A stretch of DNA of 64,000 nucleotides from DASRDB01 sp035652815. Lineage in GTDB: Bacteria > Chloroflexota > Ktedonobacteria > Ktedonobacterales > Ktedonobacteraceae. The notes beneath the pieces are model-generated. The model had not been told where the DNA came from. It saw only the letters and a program-made list of their open reading frames with translations, and searched no databases. The stretch's first letter is position 1; each line of letters opens with the position of its first letter. Below, in pieces: positions 51,638 through 60,273 of the stretch. The stretch covers positions 1 through 64,000 of the forward strand of contig DASRDB010000009.1 of the NCBI GenBank assembly GCA_035652815.1. Direction: 5' to 3'. Position numbers and translations under genes: made by a program.

Positions 51638-52474
51638 TTATAAACTATGTCGCCGAATTTCGGAGTGCAAAGCTTCGGTCGCTTTCCTGGCAGCCCCCGC
51701 GAAATCATTCCCCTTCGAGGCAAAAATGATGCCACGCGCCGAATTGAGGATCATACCCCAGCCCCGACTATCCTTGCCAGCCTGCACAGTGGCCGCAATC
51801 TCGCCGCCTTGCGCGCCAAGCCCAGGAATCAGGATTGGCATATCCCCTACTACCTCGCGCACGCGCCGCAACTCTTCTGGATAAGTTGCTCCAACTACAA
51901 TGCCACAATTGCCGTTCGCATTCCACTCCTTCGCGACATGCCGGGCCACCACCATATACAGCGGCTCCCGTTCCTCACCGACCCGCAAATCCTGAAACTC
52001 GCCTGACCCAGGATTAGAGGTTTTCGCCAGCACAATGATGCCCTTCTCTTTGCGCGCCAGAAACGGCTCCAACGCCTCTTTGCCAGGATAGGGATGCACC
52101 GTGATCGCATCCACGCCCATCAGGTCAAAGGCCGCCTGCACATATCCCTGGTTGGTGCTGCCAATATCCGCTCGCTTGGCATCCAGAATCACCGGAATAC
52201 CTGGATAGCTTTCGTGAATATACTGCACTGTGCGCGTCAAAGCCCGAAAACCGGCGTCTCCTTGCGCCTCATAGAAGGCCGCATTTGGCTTAAATGCGCA
52301 CACAAGGTCAGCCGTCGCATCAATGATCCGCTCATTAAAAAATACCATCGCCTCCTCAACCGACCGCTCCTGCTTGACGTTTGTTGGAAGCTGATCATAA
52401 TCGGAGTCCAGGCCGACACAGACAAATTTGCCGTGTTGCCAGCGATGTTCGAGCATCGAACGAAATGTATTCAT
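51638..52474 (-). CDS. pyrF: Orotidine 5'-phosphate decarboxylase, type 2
   Basis: A 278-residue enzyme for the last step to UMP. CVGLDSDYDQLP (19-30), FKPNAAFYEAQGDAG (61-75), the active-site DAKRADIGST (98-107) with Asp98, Lys100 and Asp103, and GLGAQGG near 215 are seen. The length and FKPN motif are those of the type 2 (mycobacterial-like) subfamily. It starts one base after the pyrE stop, within the pyr operon. Confidence 0.96.
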   Translation of the reverse strand: MNTFRSMLEHRWQHGKFVCVGLDSDYDQLPTNVKQERSVEEAMVFFNERIIDATADLVCAFKPNAAFYEAQGDAGFRALTRTVQYIHESYPGIPVILDAKRADIGSTNQGYVQAAFDLMGVDAITVHPYPGKEALEPFLARKEKGIIVLAKTSNPGSGEFQDLRVGEEREPLYMVVARHVAKEWNANGNCGIVVGATYPEELRRVREVVGDMPILIPGLGAQGGEIAATVQAGKDSRGWGMILNSARGIIFASKGNDFAGAARKATEALHSEIRRHSL

Positions 52475-52475
52475 G

Positions 52476-53117
52476 TTAATTTTTCCCTGCTAAAAACGCT
52501 CTCCCTTTCCCCAACTCAGTATTCACCGGCACTCCTTGCGCACAAAATGGGCAATCCTCCGGCGCATACGTCTCAAGATTGATCGTCACCAATGTATAGA
52601 TTGGCACGTCTCCCACATTGGCAGGCTGCACGTTGCCCCGATTGCACAACGCGCTCAGGCCAATTACATTTCCACCGAGCGAACGTACCAGTTCGATGAC
52701 CTGGCGCGCGGAACCGCCCGTAGTCAGCACGTCCTCCACAACGAGAATATTTCTGCCTGGAATATAGGCATCGTAGCCGCGATTGAAAGTGAAGTGCTTA
52801 TTCACGCCATCCGAACCTTTTTCAGCGTAAATCGCCAGCGTCTCCCCGCTTGAGCGCCGTTGATTGAGGTGATAGGTTGTCCATTGCGATAGCACAATGC
52901 CTCCTAGCACTGGCCCAACTACTACATCAACCCCTTGTGCATCAAAAGGCAGGGCCATCAGGCGGCAAAGGGACGAGATGGTAGCAGGGCGCAGGTAGAG
53001 TGCGTCCTTGTTGATATACACGGAACTATGCCGACCAGAGCTATAGACGAAATGACTATCAGAAACTATCGCTCCCATTTCACGAAAGATACGCAAAATA
53101 CCGGGGTCGTTACTCAT
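52476..53117 (-). CDS. pyrE: Orotate phosphoribosyltransferase
   Basis: A 213-residue PRTase joining orotate and PRPP to give OMP. The PRPP loop NILVVEDVLTTGGSARQVIELVRSL (about 122-146) is intact, and FVYSSGRHSSVYINKDALYL (about 19-38) is the substrate region. The C terminus has CPFCAQGVPV, a small Cys pair. ATG 53117 has AAAGGAG upstream and overlaps the pyrC end by 8 bases. Confidence 0.95.
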   Translation of the reverse strand: MSNDPGILRIFREMGAIVSDSHFVYSSGRHSSVYINKDALYLRPATISSLCRLMALPFDAQGVDVVVGPVLGGIVLSQWTTYHLNQRRSSGETLAIYAEKGSDGVNKHFTFNRGYDAYIPGRNILVVEDVLTTGGSARQVIELVRSLGGNVIGLSALCNRGNVQPANVGDVPIYTLVTINLETYAPEDCPFCAQGVPVNTELGKGRAFLAGKN

Positions 53118-54480
53118 CGCTTGCTCTCCTTTGTACATCGCGGCTCAACCATTTCCCCTGCGGTTCGCCAAGAATCTGTCCATCGCGGTACACGGGTTTT
53201 CCCCGCAAGAACGTCGCAATTGGCCTACCCATCAGTTCTATACCTTCAAAAGCAGACCAACGATTCTTGGTGAACAGGTCATCCCTATTTACCGTCCAGC
53301 TACGTTGCGTATCGACAACCACGATATCGGCATCTTTACCCACTGCTAACGAACCCTTTTGAGGATAGTTGAAGATACGCGCCAAGTTGGTTGATGTCAC
53401 CAGCGCGATACGAGTCAATCCCTCTTCCAGCGTCTCGCGTCCGAAGTGTTGTATCCAGTTCGTAATCAAGGTTGGCAAGGCCTCCTGAAACCCTGGCAGG
53501 CCAGAAGCGACTTCCCACACACTCGCCTTCTGTTTCTCTTCCAGCGTATGCGGCGCGTGGTCAGTCACCACAGTATCAATTGTGCCATCGCGCAGCAATT
53601 GCCACAATCGCTGTTGATCCTGGGAAGAACGTAGCGCAGGAGCAATATTAATCAGGTGTCCAAGTCGCTCATAATCATTCGTGTTAAAGGTGAGGTGAAC
53701 CGTTGTCGTTTCGCCGTAGACATCAACGCCGAGGCGGCGGCCAAATTTGACTGCCGCGAACTCTTCAGGCGTGGAGAGATGCAGCAGGTAGAGCTTCACG
53801 CCGAAGTGTTTCGCCAGCGAGATCATCTCCAATACCGAGGTCAGCACTACCGAGGTATTGCGCGCCTCGCTCCACGCTGCCGCATCATGCCGGTTGCGTT
53901 CGTCGCGATACTGCCGGGTAAAGTAGTCGAGCAGTTCCTGGTTTTCGGCATGCACCAGCGCCATGATGCAGCGTTCGCCCAGTATCTCAAACACCCGCAC
54001 AATATCCCCAAGTCGCGGCATGGTCGTTGGCGTTGTGGCGTGTCCGGCGGTAAAGAGCTTGACGCCCGTTATGAGCCGCTTATCAACGCGCCGCAATTCG
54101 TCCGTGTCCTGCACCGATGTTCCCATATTGATGGCGAAATCGGTATAGCAGCGACCAGCGTAGCGCGCAATCTGCTCCTCGACACGCGCTACCGTCGTGT
54201 TGGGGGGCCGCGTGTTCGGCATATCGAAAATGGTGGTAAAGCCACCCGCAAGCGCGGCCCGCGAGCCATGCGGAATATCTTCTTTATACTCCAACCCAGG
54301 CTCGCGCAGATGTCCATGTACTTCGATCAGCCCTGGCAAGAGGTACTTACCGCGAAAATCGAAATCCGCCTCGGCGGTACTGCCCTCAACGATATTGATA
54401 ATTTTTCCATCGCGAACTTCTAATGTGCCTTCGATCACGCCTTCGGGCAGCACGATGAAGCCGCTTAGTGTTGTTGGCAT
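53110..54480 (-). CDS. pyrC: Dihydroorotase, class I
   Basis: A 456-residue amidohydrolase that closes carbamoyl-aspartate to dihydroorotate. Metal-ligand HGHLREPG (about 58-65), DMPNTRPP (about 90-97), LYLLHLST (about 232-239) and TDHAPHTLEEK (about 300-310) are seen. It is the type that binds zinc and may need to pair with PyrB; allantoinase is a less likely reading given the operon. ATG 54480 has GGAAAGGAACC upstream. It sits 13 bases after carB. Confidence 0.94.
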   Translation of the reverse strand: MPTTLSGFIVLPEGVIEGTLEVRDGKIINIVEGSTAEADFDFRGKYLLPGLIEVHGHLREPGLEYKEDIPHGSRAALAGGFTTIFDMPNTRPPNTTVARVEEQIARYAGRCYTDFAINMGTSVQDTDELRRVDKRLITGVKLFTAGHATTPTTMPRLGDIVRVFEILGERCIMALVHAENQELLDYFTRQYRDERNRHDAAAWSEARNTSVVLTSVLEMISLAKHFGVKLYLLHLSTPEEFAAVKFGRRLGVDVYGETTTVHLTFNTNDYERLGHLINIAPALRSSQDQQRLWQLLRDGTIDTVVTDHAPHTLEEKQKASVWEVASGLPGFQEALPTLITNWIQHFGRETLEEGLTRIALVTSTNLARIFNYPQKGSLAVGKDADIVVVDTQRSWTVNRDDLFTKNRWSAFEGIELMGRPIATFLRGKPVYRDGQILGEPQGKWLSRDVQRRASDE

Positions 54481-54493
54481 GGTTCCTTTCCTG

Positions 54494-57400
54494 TTATGCA
54501 TACTCGTTCCAGGCCTTCACGGGAAGCCCCTCCACGTCTTTCCGCACAATCGCCCTGGTAAAGAGACGCGCCTGCTTGATTTTGGTGAACAGCGGAATAT
54601 TGTGATCGACGGCGTAGCGTCGAATATAGTAATCGTCATCAATATCCTTCTCAATATATCCATCCACCACGTTGATTGCCAGATCGATCTTGTTTTCCTG
54701 GAAGTAGGTCAGGACGTTGGGCGAGCGTTGCTCATGTATCTTGTAGAGCAGCGTTGCCTCTATGCCGTTCTCCTGGAGAAACGCACAGGTCTTCTCTGTG
54801 GCATACAACGGAATACCGAGCGTTGCCAGCAGCCGGGCGCTCTCTAAAAATCTCGCCTTCTTGTCCTCGCCTCCCAGGCTGATAAAGATACCGCGCTCAG
54901 GCACTTTGCCTCCCGTCGCCAGAATAGCCTTGAGATAGGCTTCCTCAATATCCTCACCAAAGCAGGCCACCTCGCCCGTCGAGGACATCTCCACACGCAA
55001 GATCGGATCTGCCCCAGAGAGGCGCGCAAATGAGAACTGCGGAGCTTTCACCGCCACAAAGTCTGGTCGCGGCACCCGCACCTCTGGTATCTCCTCAAAT
55101 AGCGCGTCAATGAACAGTTCAATGAAGTTCACTCCCGTCACTTTCGAGATGAACGGGAAGGTGCGCGAGGCGCGCAGGTTGACCTCGATCACATAGACGC
55201 TGTTCTCTTTGGCTAAAAACTGGATATTGAACGGGCCAGTGATCTCCAACGCCTGCGCAATAGCACGCGCAGCCTTTTCAATATTGCGCAATGTCTCCTC
55301 GTTGAGCGTCTGAGGCGGCAGAACAATCGTTGCATCACCTGAATGCACACCCGCGTTCTCGATATGTTCGGCGATGACGAAAGCTTTAATCTGCCCATGC
55401 TGTGCTACCGCGTCCAGTTCCACCTCCCGCACCTTCTGCATGAACTTGGAGACGGTGACGGGATATTCTGGCGAAACGGCAGCCGCCTCCCGTGTATACT
55501 GCTCCAACTGCTCGCGTGTATAGCAGACCTTCATTGCGCTGCCGGATAGCACATATGAGGGACGCACCAGCACAGGGTAGCCCACCTCTTCAGCGAACTC
55601 CGCGATCTTCTCTAGATCGTCCAGACTTCTCCATCGTGGCTGGCGAATACCCAACCTGTCGAGCAGCGCCGAAAACTTGTTGCGATCTTCCGCCTGGTCA
55701 ATATGCGCGGCATCCGTTCCCAGGATACGCACGCCATACCGCTCCAACGCCTTCGCTCGATTGTTGGGAGTCTGCCCGCCAACCGAGACAATGAGGCCGG
55801 ACGAAGCTTCAAAGTCCCAGATATCCGCGATGCGCTCAAACGTCAATTCCTCGAAGTAAAGCCTGTCCGAAGTATCGTAATCCGTTGAAACGGTCTCTGG
55901 ATTGCAATTTATCACGATAGGCTGCTTGCCATGCCTCTTCAGCACCTCAACCGCACTCACGCTCGTCCAATCGAACTCGACCGAGGAGCCGATACGATAC
56001 GGCCCGGAGCCAGGCACAATCACGCCTCGCTCTCTCAATGGCTCGACATCGTTATGCTCTCCATTATAGGTCATGTAGAGGTAGTTGGTCTCCGAGGGAA
56101 ATTCCGCCGCCAGCGTATCGATCTGGAAGACCGAGGGCAATACGCCCAGTTGCTTGCGCATAGCCCGTATCTCTAGCCCGCTCTTGCCGCACAGTTCGCC
56201 AATGCGCTTATCCGACACGCCAAGCTGTTTCAAGATCAGTAGCTTTTCGCGTGTAAGCTGCTGGTCAACCTGCAAGGCTCGTTCGACATCCACAATGTGC
56301 TTGATACGTTCTAGAAACCAGGGATCAATACCCGTAATCTCCCCGATATCAGCAATGCTCATGCCATGCCGCAAAGCAAGAGCGAGCGCGAACACTCGCT
56401 TGGGCGTTGGACGGTAAAGATACCGATCCAGGATTTCATCAATGGTCTCATTACCAGCGAAGACTTTCTGCGAGGTCGCGCCCTCGAAATCCAGGTCGAG
56501 CATGCGCAGGGCCTTTTGATACGCCTCCTCGAAAGTTCTGCCAATGCCCATCACCTCGCCGACCGACTTCATGCCCGTGCCGATGGTCTCGTCAACGCCC
56601 TTGAATTTTTCCAGGTCCCAGCGCGGTATCTTGACCACCACGTAATCCAGGCTCGGCTCAAAGCAGGCCCGCGTCACCCCCGTAACATTATTGGTCAACT
56701 CCGGCAAAGCATAGCCCAATGCCAGTTTCGCGGCAACATAGGCCAGTGGGTAGCCCGTCGCCTTGCTTGCCAGAGCCGAACTGCGCGAGAGCCTGGCATT
56801 CACCTCGATCACATAAAAATCAGAGGTGCGAGGATTCAGCGCGAACTGCACGTTGCATTCGCCAACGATATCCAGGCTGCGCACAATTGTCAGCGAGGCT
56901 GCGCGCAGGCGATGATATTCTTCGTTGGTCAGCGTCTGGCTAGGCGCGATCACAATGGACTCGCCGGTATGAATGCCAAGCGGGTCCATATTCTCCATGT
57001 TGCAGACGGTGATGCAGTTATCGTAAGCATCCCGCACCACCTCATACTCAACCTCTTTATAATGGTGCAGGTACTGCTCGATCAACACCTGCGGCGCGAA
57101 AGCCAGCGCACCCGTAACGATGCGCTCCAATTCCTCTCTGTTCTGAGCGATACCCGAACCCTGACCGCCAAGCGCGTAGCCAGCCCGTATCATGACAGGA
57201 AAACCAATTTCGCCCGCGATACCCAGCGCCTCATCCAGCGTTTCGGCGCTGCGACTCCTCGGCGTGGGGATATCAATGCTTTGCAAATGATCAGCGAACG
57301 CCTGCCGGTCTTCGGTCAGCATAATCGCCGAAATGGGCGTCCCCAGGATACGCACCCCATACCGTTCCAGCACGCCACTTGAAAAGAGTTCAATGCCGCA

Positions 57401-57682
57401 GTTGAGCGCGGTCTGTCCACCGAACGAGAGCAGGATGCCATCTGGCCGCTCTTTCGCAATAACCTTCTCTACAAACTGCGGTGTCACAGGCAAGAAGTAC
57501 ACCTGGTCCGCGAGCAACTTCGAGGTCTGGATGGTCGCGATATTGGGATTTATCAAGACCGTTGCGATACCCTCTTCGCGCAACGCCTTAAGCGCCTGCG
57601 AACCGGAATAATCGAACTCCCCAGATTGGCCAATTTTTAGCGCGCCCGCCCCCAACACAAGCACTTTCCGTAACTGTTTCAT
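54494..57682 (-). CDS. carB: Carbamoyl-phosphate synthase large chain
   Basis: A 1062-residue CarB of full length. Two homologous halves are seen: VLVLGAGALKIGQSGEFDYSGSQALKALREEG opens the first (6-37) and GSGPYRIGSSVEFDWTSV the second (about 550). Each has an ATP-grasp domain, with ARLSRSSALASKATGYPLA and LRASRTFPFISKVTGVN. The C-terminal MGS-type allosteric domain (about 920-1062) would bind UMP or ornithine. With CarA it makes carbamoyl phosphate from bicarbonate, glutamine-derived ammonia and two ATP. ATG 57682 overlaps the carA stop by 4 bases. Confidence 0.97.
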   Translation of the reverse strand: MKQLRKVLVLGAGALKIGQSGEFDYSGSQALKALREEGIATVLINPNIATIQTSKLLADQVYFLPVTPQFVEKVIAKERPDGILLSFGGQTALNCGIELFSSGVLERYGVRILGTPISAIMLTEDRQAFADHLQSIDIPTPRSRSAETLDEALGIAGEIGFPVMIRAGYALGGQGSGIAQNREELERIVTGALAFAPQVLIEQYLHHYKEVEYEVVRDAYDNCITVCNMENMDPLGIHTGESIVIAPSQTLTNEEYHRLRAASLTIVRSLDIVGECNVQFALNPRTSDFYVIEVNARLSRSSALASKATGYPLAYVAAKLALGYALPELTNNVTGVTRACFEPSLDYVVVKIPRWDLEKFKGVDETIGTGMKSVGEVMGIGRTFEEAYQKALRMLDLDFEGATSQKVFAGNETIDEILDRYLYRPTPKRVFALALALRHGMSIADIGEITGIDPWFLERIKHIVDVERALQVDQQLTREKLLILKQLGVSDKRIGELCGKSGLEIRAMRKQLGVLPSVFQIDTLAAEFPSETNYLYMTYNGEHNDVEPLRERGVIVPGSGPYRIGSSVEFDWTSVSAVEVLKRHGKQPIVINCNPETVSTDYDTSDRLYFEELTFERIADIWDFEASSGLIVSVGGQTPNNRAKALERYGVRILGTDAAHIDQAEDRNKFSALLDRLGIRQPRWRSLDDLEKIAEFAEEVGYPVLVRPSYVLSGSAMKVCYTREQLEQYTREAAAVSPEYPVTVSKFMQKVREVELDAVAQHGQIKAFVIAEHIENAGVHSGDATIVLPPQTLNEETLRNIEKAARAIAQALEITGPFNIQFLAKENSVYVIEVNLRASRTFPFISKVTGVNFIELFIDALFEEIPEVRVPRPDFVAVKAPQFSFARLSGADPILRVEMSSTGEVACFGEDIEEAYLKAILATGGKVPERGIFISLGGEDKKARFLESARLLATLGIPLYATEKTCAFLQENGIEATLLYKIHEQRSPNVLTYFQENKIDLAINVVDGYIEKDIDDDYYIRRYAVDHNIPLFTKIKQARLFTRAIVRKDVEGLPVKAWNEYA

Positions 57683-58776
57683 CTCACCCTCTCCAGGAAA
57701 TGGTCGAATATCCAATCTGTATCTACCGGCCCCGGCATGGCTTCTGGATGAAACTGTACCGACATGAAAGGATATTCAATGTGCGCAATTCCCTCGTTGC
57801 TGCCATCGTTCGCATTCACAAACCAGGGCATAAAATCTGGGGGCAACTTGCCCACCGCGAAGCCGTGATTCTGCGTGGTGATATAACAACGCTTTGTATT
57901 AGTCAGCAAACAGGGCTGATTCTGGCTGCGATGTCCATATTTCAGCTTATAGGTGTCACCGCCCGCCGCCAACGCCAGCAACTGGTGTCCCATGCAGATT
58001 CCCAGCACAGGAATACGATGCTCCAATGCCCTCGCAATCGTATCAACCGTTTCCTTCACCAACTTAGGATTACCCGGACCGTTAGAGACGACAATACCGT
58101 CGAAGGCAAAGTCTGCCGAGAAGAGGTCGTAATTCCAGGGAACGCTGATAACCCGCACATTGCGCGCCAGCAGTGAACGCGCAATATTTCGCTTGGCTCC
58201 ACAGTCGATCAAGGCAATGCTGATCTCGCCTTCACCCTCGATCTGTACCTCCTGCGCAGAAACCTTTGCTACCAGATTTTCCTGGTAAGGATTATAGAAC
58301 GAGATATCCTCGTCGAAAACAATCTTCCCAAGTAGCGTTCCATGCTTGCGAATATGTTGGGTCAGCAGGCGCGTGTCTTTAATCTGGAGCGCTGGAACCT
58401 TTTCCTGTTGCAACCAGCTTCCCAGGTTCATCGTGCTTGAGGCATGCGAGGGTATATCCACATACTGCGACACAATCAGCCCCGCAGGGTGAATGCGCTC
58501 GCTCTCCCAAAAGCTCTGCTCAGGTATGCCATAGTTGCCAACCAGTGGAAAAGTCAATGCCAGGATCTGACCCGTATAGGATGGGTCGGTCAGGCTTTCT
58601 GGATAGCCCACCATGCCTGTGCTGAAAACAACTTCTCCGGCAGTTGGCCCCTCGTAACCGAATGAGGCACCCTCAAAGCTGGTGCCATCTTCCAGCACCA
58701 ACCAGCCAATAGTGCGAGGCGCAAAGGGCTTCGCCGCGCGCTGCTGTACAGAGGCTTCGTAATATTTATCGGTCAT
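57679..58776 (-). CDS. carA: Carbamoyl-phosphate synthase small chain
   Basis: A 365-residue glutaminase subunit. The N-terminal CPSase small domain (about 22-150) has FEGASFGYEGPTAGEVVFSTGMVGYPESLTDPSY. The class I amidotransferase domain has nucleophile Cys261 in GICMGHQ, and His343 and Glu345 in VQFHPEA. It feeds ammonia to CarB. It starts 2 bases after the pyrB stop, with GGGGAGAG upstream. Confidence 0.96.
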   Translation of the reverse strand: MTDKYYEASVQQRAAKPFAPRTIGWLVLEDGTSFEGASFGYEGPTAGEVVFSTGMVGYPESLTDPSYTGQILALTFPLVGNYGIPEQSFWESERIHPAGLIVSQYVDIPSHASSTMNLGSWLQQEKVPALQIKDTRLLTQHIRKHGTLLGKIVFDEDISFYNPYQENLVAKVSAQEVQIEGEGEISIALIDCGAKRNIARSLLARNVRVISVPWNYDLFSADFAFDGIVVSNGPGNPKLVKETVDTIARALEHRIPVLGICMGHQLLALAAGGDTYKLKYGHRSQNQPCLLTNTKRCYITTQNHGFAVGKLPPDFMPWFVNANDGSNEGIAHIEYPFMSVQFHPEAMPGPVDTDWIFDHFLERVR

Positions 58777-58778
58777 GG

Positions 58779-59789
58779 CTATGCTCTCCCCAATAACAAC
58801 GCCAGCAAGGCCATGCGAATGTACAGCCCGTTGCGTATCTGCGTGCGGAAATAGACCGCACGCGGGTCGCTATCAACGGCGGTATCGATGGTTGCCACAC
58901 GCGGCAGTGGGTCCATCAGGATCATATGCTTGCTGCCATAGTTGCGCAGCAATTCGGGCGTCACCATGAAGCCGTGTTTGAGCGCGTCCACGTATTCCTC
59001 TGACGAGGCAAAACGCTCTTTCTGAATGCGCGTCCAGTACCATAGGTCGCAATTGGTTGGGATGTCGTGCTCGCTGCTGATCTCCACAATATGCACTCCG
59101 CGCTCGCTCCAATAGTAGAAATCGGAGCGTTTCAGGCGCAACTGCTGTGGTGAGAGCAGGTAGACCGTGTTGTTCTCAAATAGCGAGAGGCCGCGAATAA
59201 GCGAGTGGATAACGCGGCTATTGAGAGGGTCTCCAGCCAGCAGGCAGGTTAGATTATTCAGTCGCCCGAAGTGTTCGTACAGCGTGTACAGATCAAGCAG
59301 CGTCTGTGTCGGATGCTCGTTATTGCCATCTCCCGCGTTAATAACAGGAATGGTTGCGGTATCGGCAGCCAGAAGGGCCGAACCCGCAATACGATGGCGC
59401 AGCACCAGCGCATCCGAATAGGCCTCAAAGGTGCGAATGGTATCCTCAAACGACTCGCCCTTGTTGACCGAAGAGACCGTTTCCGGGTTCTGTATCTCTA
59501 TCGTCTGCCCGCCCAGCCGTTTCACAGCAGCCGCAAAAGAGCCAAAGGTGCGGCTGGATGGCTCAAAAAAGAGCAGCGATACGAGAGTTCCGGCCAATAT
59601 ATTGCAAGGCTCGCGGTTGAGCGCGATACGCTTCATACGGTCAGCAAGCGTAAACAGGACTTGTAAATCCTCAGCAGTAAATTGGTCCAGTGAGATAACG
59701 TCCTTATGTGTGAATTTCCCGTTAATCATTCGGGCTTCTGAAGTAAGCGTATAGCTAATGTTTTGCAAATGCGGTAACGTCTGGCTCAT
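58779..59789 (-). CDS. pyrB: Aspartate carbamoyltransferase, catalytic chain
   Basis: A 336-residue ATCase making carbamoyl-aspartate. The carbamoyl-phosphate loop reads FEPSSRTFGSFAAAVKRLGG (about 67-86). HRIAG (about 130) and NEHPTQTLLDLYTLYEHFG (about 155-173) are also present. It is somewhat longer than the E. coli chain, with an N-terminal extension of about 25 residues. No pyrI regulatory gene is present. ATG 59789 has GAGGAGG upstream; the longer frame adds only 7 codons. It is the first structural gene of the pyr operon and is preceded by an attenuator. Confidence 0.95.
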   Translation of the reverse strand: MSQTLPHLQNISYTLTSEARMINGKFTHKDVISLDQFTAEDLQVLFTLADRMKRIALNREPCNILAGTLVSLLFFEPSSRTFGSFAAAVKRLGGQTIEIQNPETVSSVNKGESFEDTIRTFEAYSDALVLRHRIAGSALLAADTATIPVINAGDGNNEHPTQTLLDLYTLYEHFGRLNNLTCLLAGDPLNSRVIHSLIRGLSLFENNTVYLLSPQQLRLKRSDFYYWSERGVHIVEISSEHDIPTNCDLWYWTRIQKERFASSEEYVDALKHGFMVTPELLRNYGSKHMILMDPLPRVATIDTAVDSDPRAVYFRTQIRNGLYIRMALLALLLGRA

Positions 59790-59913
59790 AGTCCCTCCTC
59801 TTGCATACATACGGTTGACAGGTCGTCCTTTTCTTCCAGCACAATTCCCTATTACAAGATGCTACGCTGGAATATCATTCTGGAAAGCGAACGTCCTCGT
59901 CCGTCCAGAGGTC

Positions 59914-59950
59914 AAAAAAAATTCCCCACCCTCGAATCAATGGGGTGAGG
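59914..59950 (-). terminator. Attenuator in the pyr leader
   Basis: On the minus strand CCTCACCC (59950-59943) pairs with GGGTGGGG (59931-59924), with one A-C mismatch, and a U8 run (59921-59914) follows. It lies 125 bases before pyrB, inside the operon leader. GGTGAG further upstream (about 60025-60020) could pair with the 5' arm and act as antiterminator. Confidence 0.7.
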
Positions 59951-60053
59951 AAAGAATCATTTCCGGTAACGCTGCACCGGGCCCACCGACGGGATAGAGA
60001 AAGGGATACCTTCCCCATCTCACCGACCTTAAAACCCTTTGCAGTACCAACAT
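59937..60053 (-). CDS. Candidate pyr leader peptide
   Basis: A 38-codon frame, MLVLQRVLRSVRWGRYPF... ending MILSSPH, lies between the pyr promoter and the attenuator. AAAAGGAAA precedes the ATG at somewhat long spacing (about 10 bases). Its TGA stop (59939-59937) is in the loop of the terminator hairpin, so a ribosome reaching the end would cover the 5' arm. This matches the logic of E. coli pyrBI, where UTP-dependent polymerase pausing decides whether the ribosome catches up. Translation is not shown. Confidence 0.5.
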   Translation of the reverse strand: MLVLQRVLRSVRWGRYPFLYPVGGPGAALPEMILSSPH

Positions 60054-60113
60054 GAAATTGCGTTTCCTTTTCCAACGAGTGGAACAACCTACGACATATC
60101 TCAAATTGTTAGA

Positions 60114-60142
60114 AGTATACCCACAGATTTGCCAAAAGTCAA
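60114..60142 (-). promoter_or_regulatory. Promoter of the pyr operon
   Basis: Minus strand: TTGACT (60142-60137), exact 17-base spacer, TATACT (60119-60114). Transcription would start near 60107, giving a leader of about 318 bases to pyrB with the leader ORF and attenuator inside. Confidence 0.7.
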
Positions 60143-60198
60143 GGAAAACGCGGGCCAAAAGTGGAATGTTTTTACAAAGACACTCCGACAAAGCTACT

Positions 60199-60229
60199 CC
60201 GAAAGCCACCCGCAAGGGGTGGCTTTCGG
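60199..60229. repeat. Family C short hairpin after arsM
   Basis: CCGAAAGCCACC / GGTGGCTTTCGG around CGCAAGG. It lies 45 bases downstream of the arsM stop and 57 bases upstream of the pyr -35, so it could insulate the two units. Confidence 0.75.
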
Positions 60230-60273
60230 TCTCCCACATTTGCGCTCTTTCGTCCTACACGGATTGCAAAACC

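Noticed and set aside
56366..57382. 338-codon plus-strand frame opposite carB
   Set aside because: Long antisense frame caused by GC-rich codon bias; carB motifs on the minus strand are complete.
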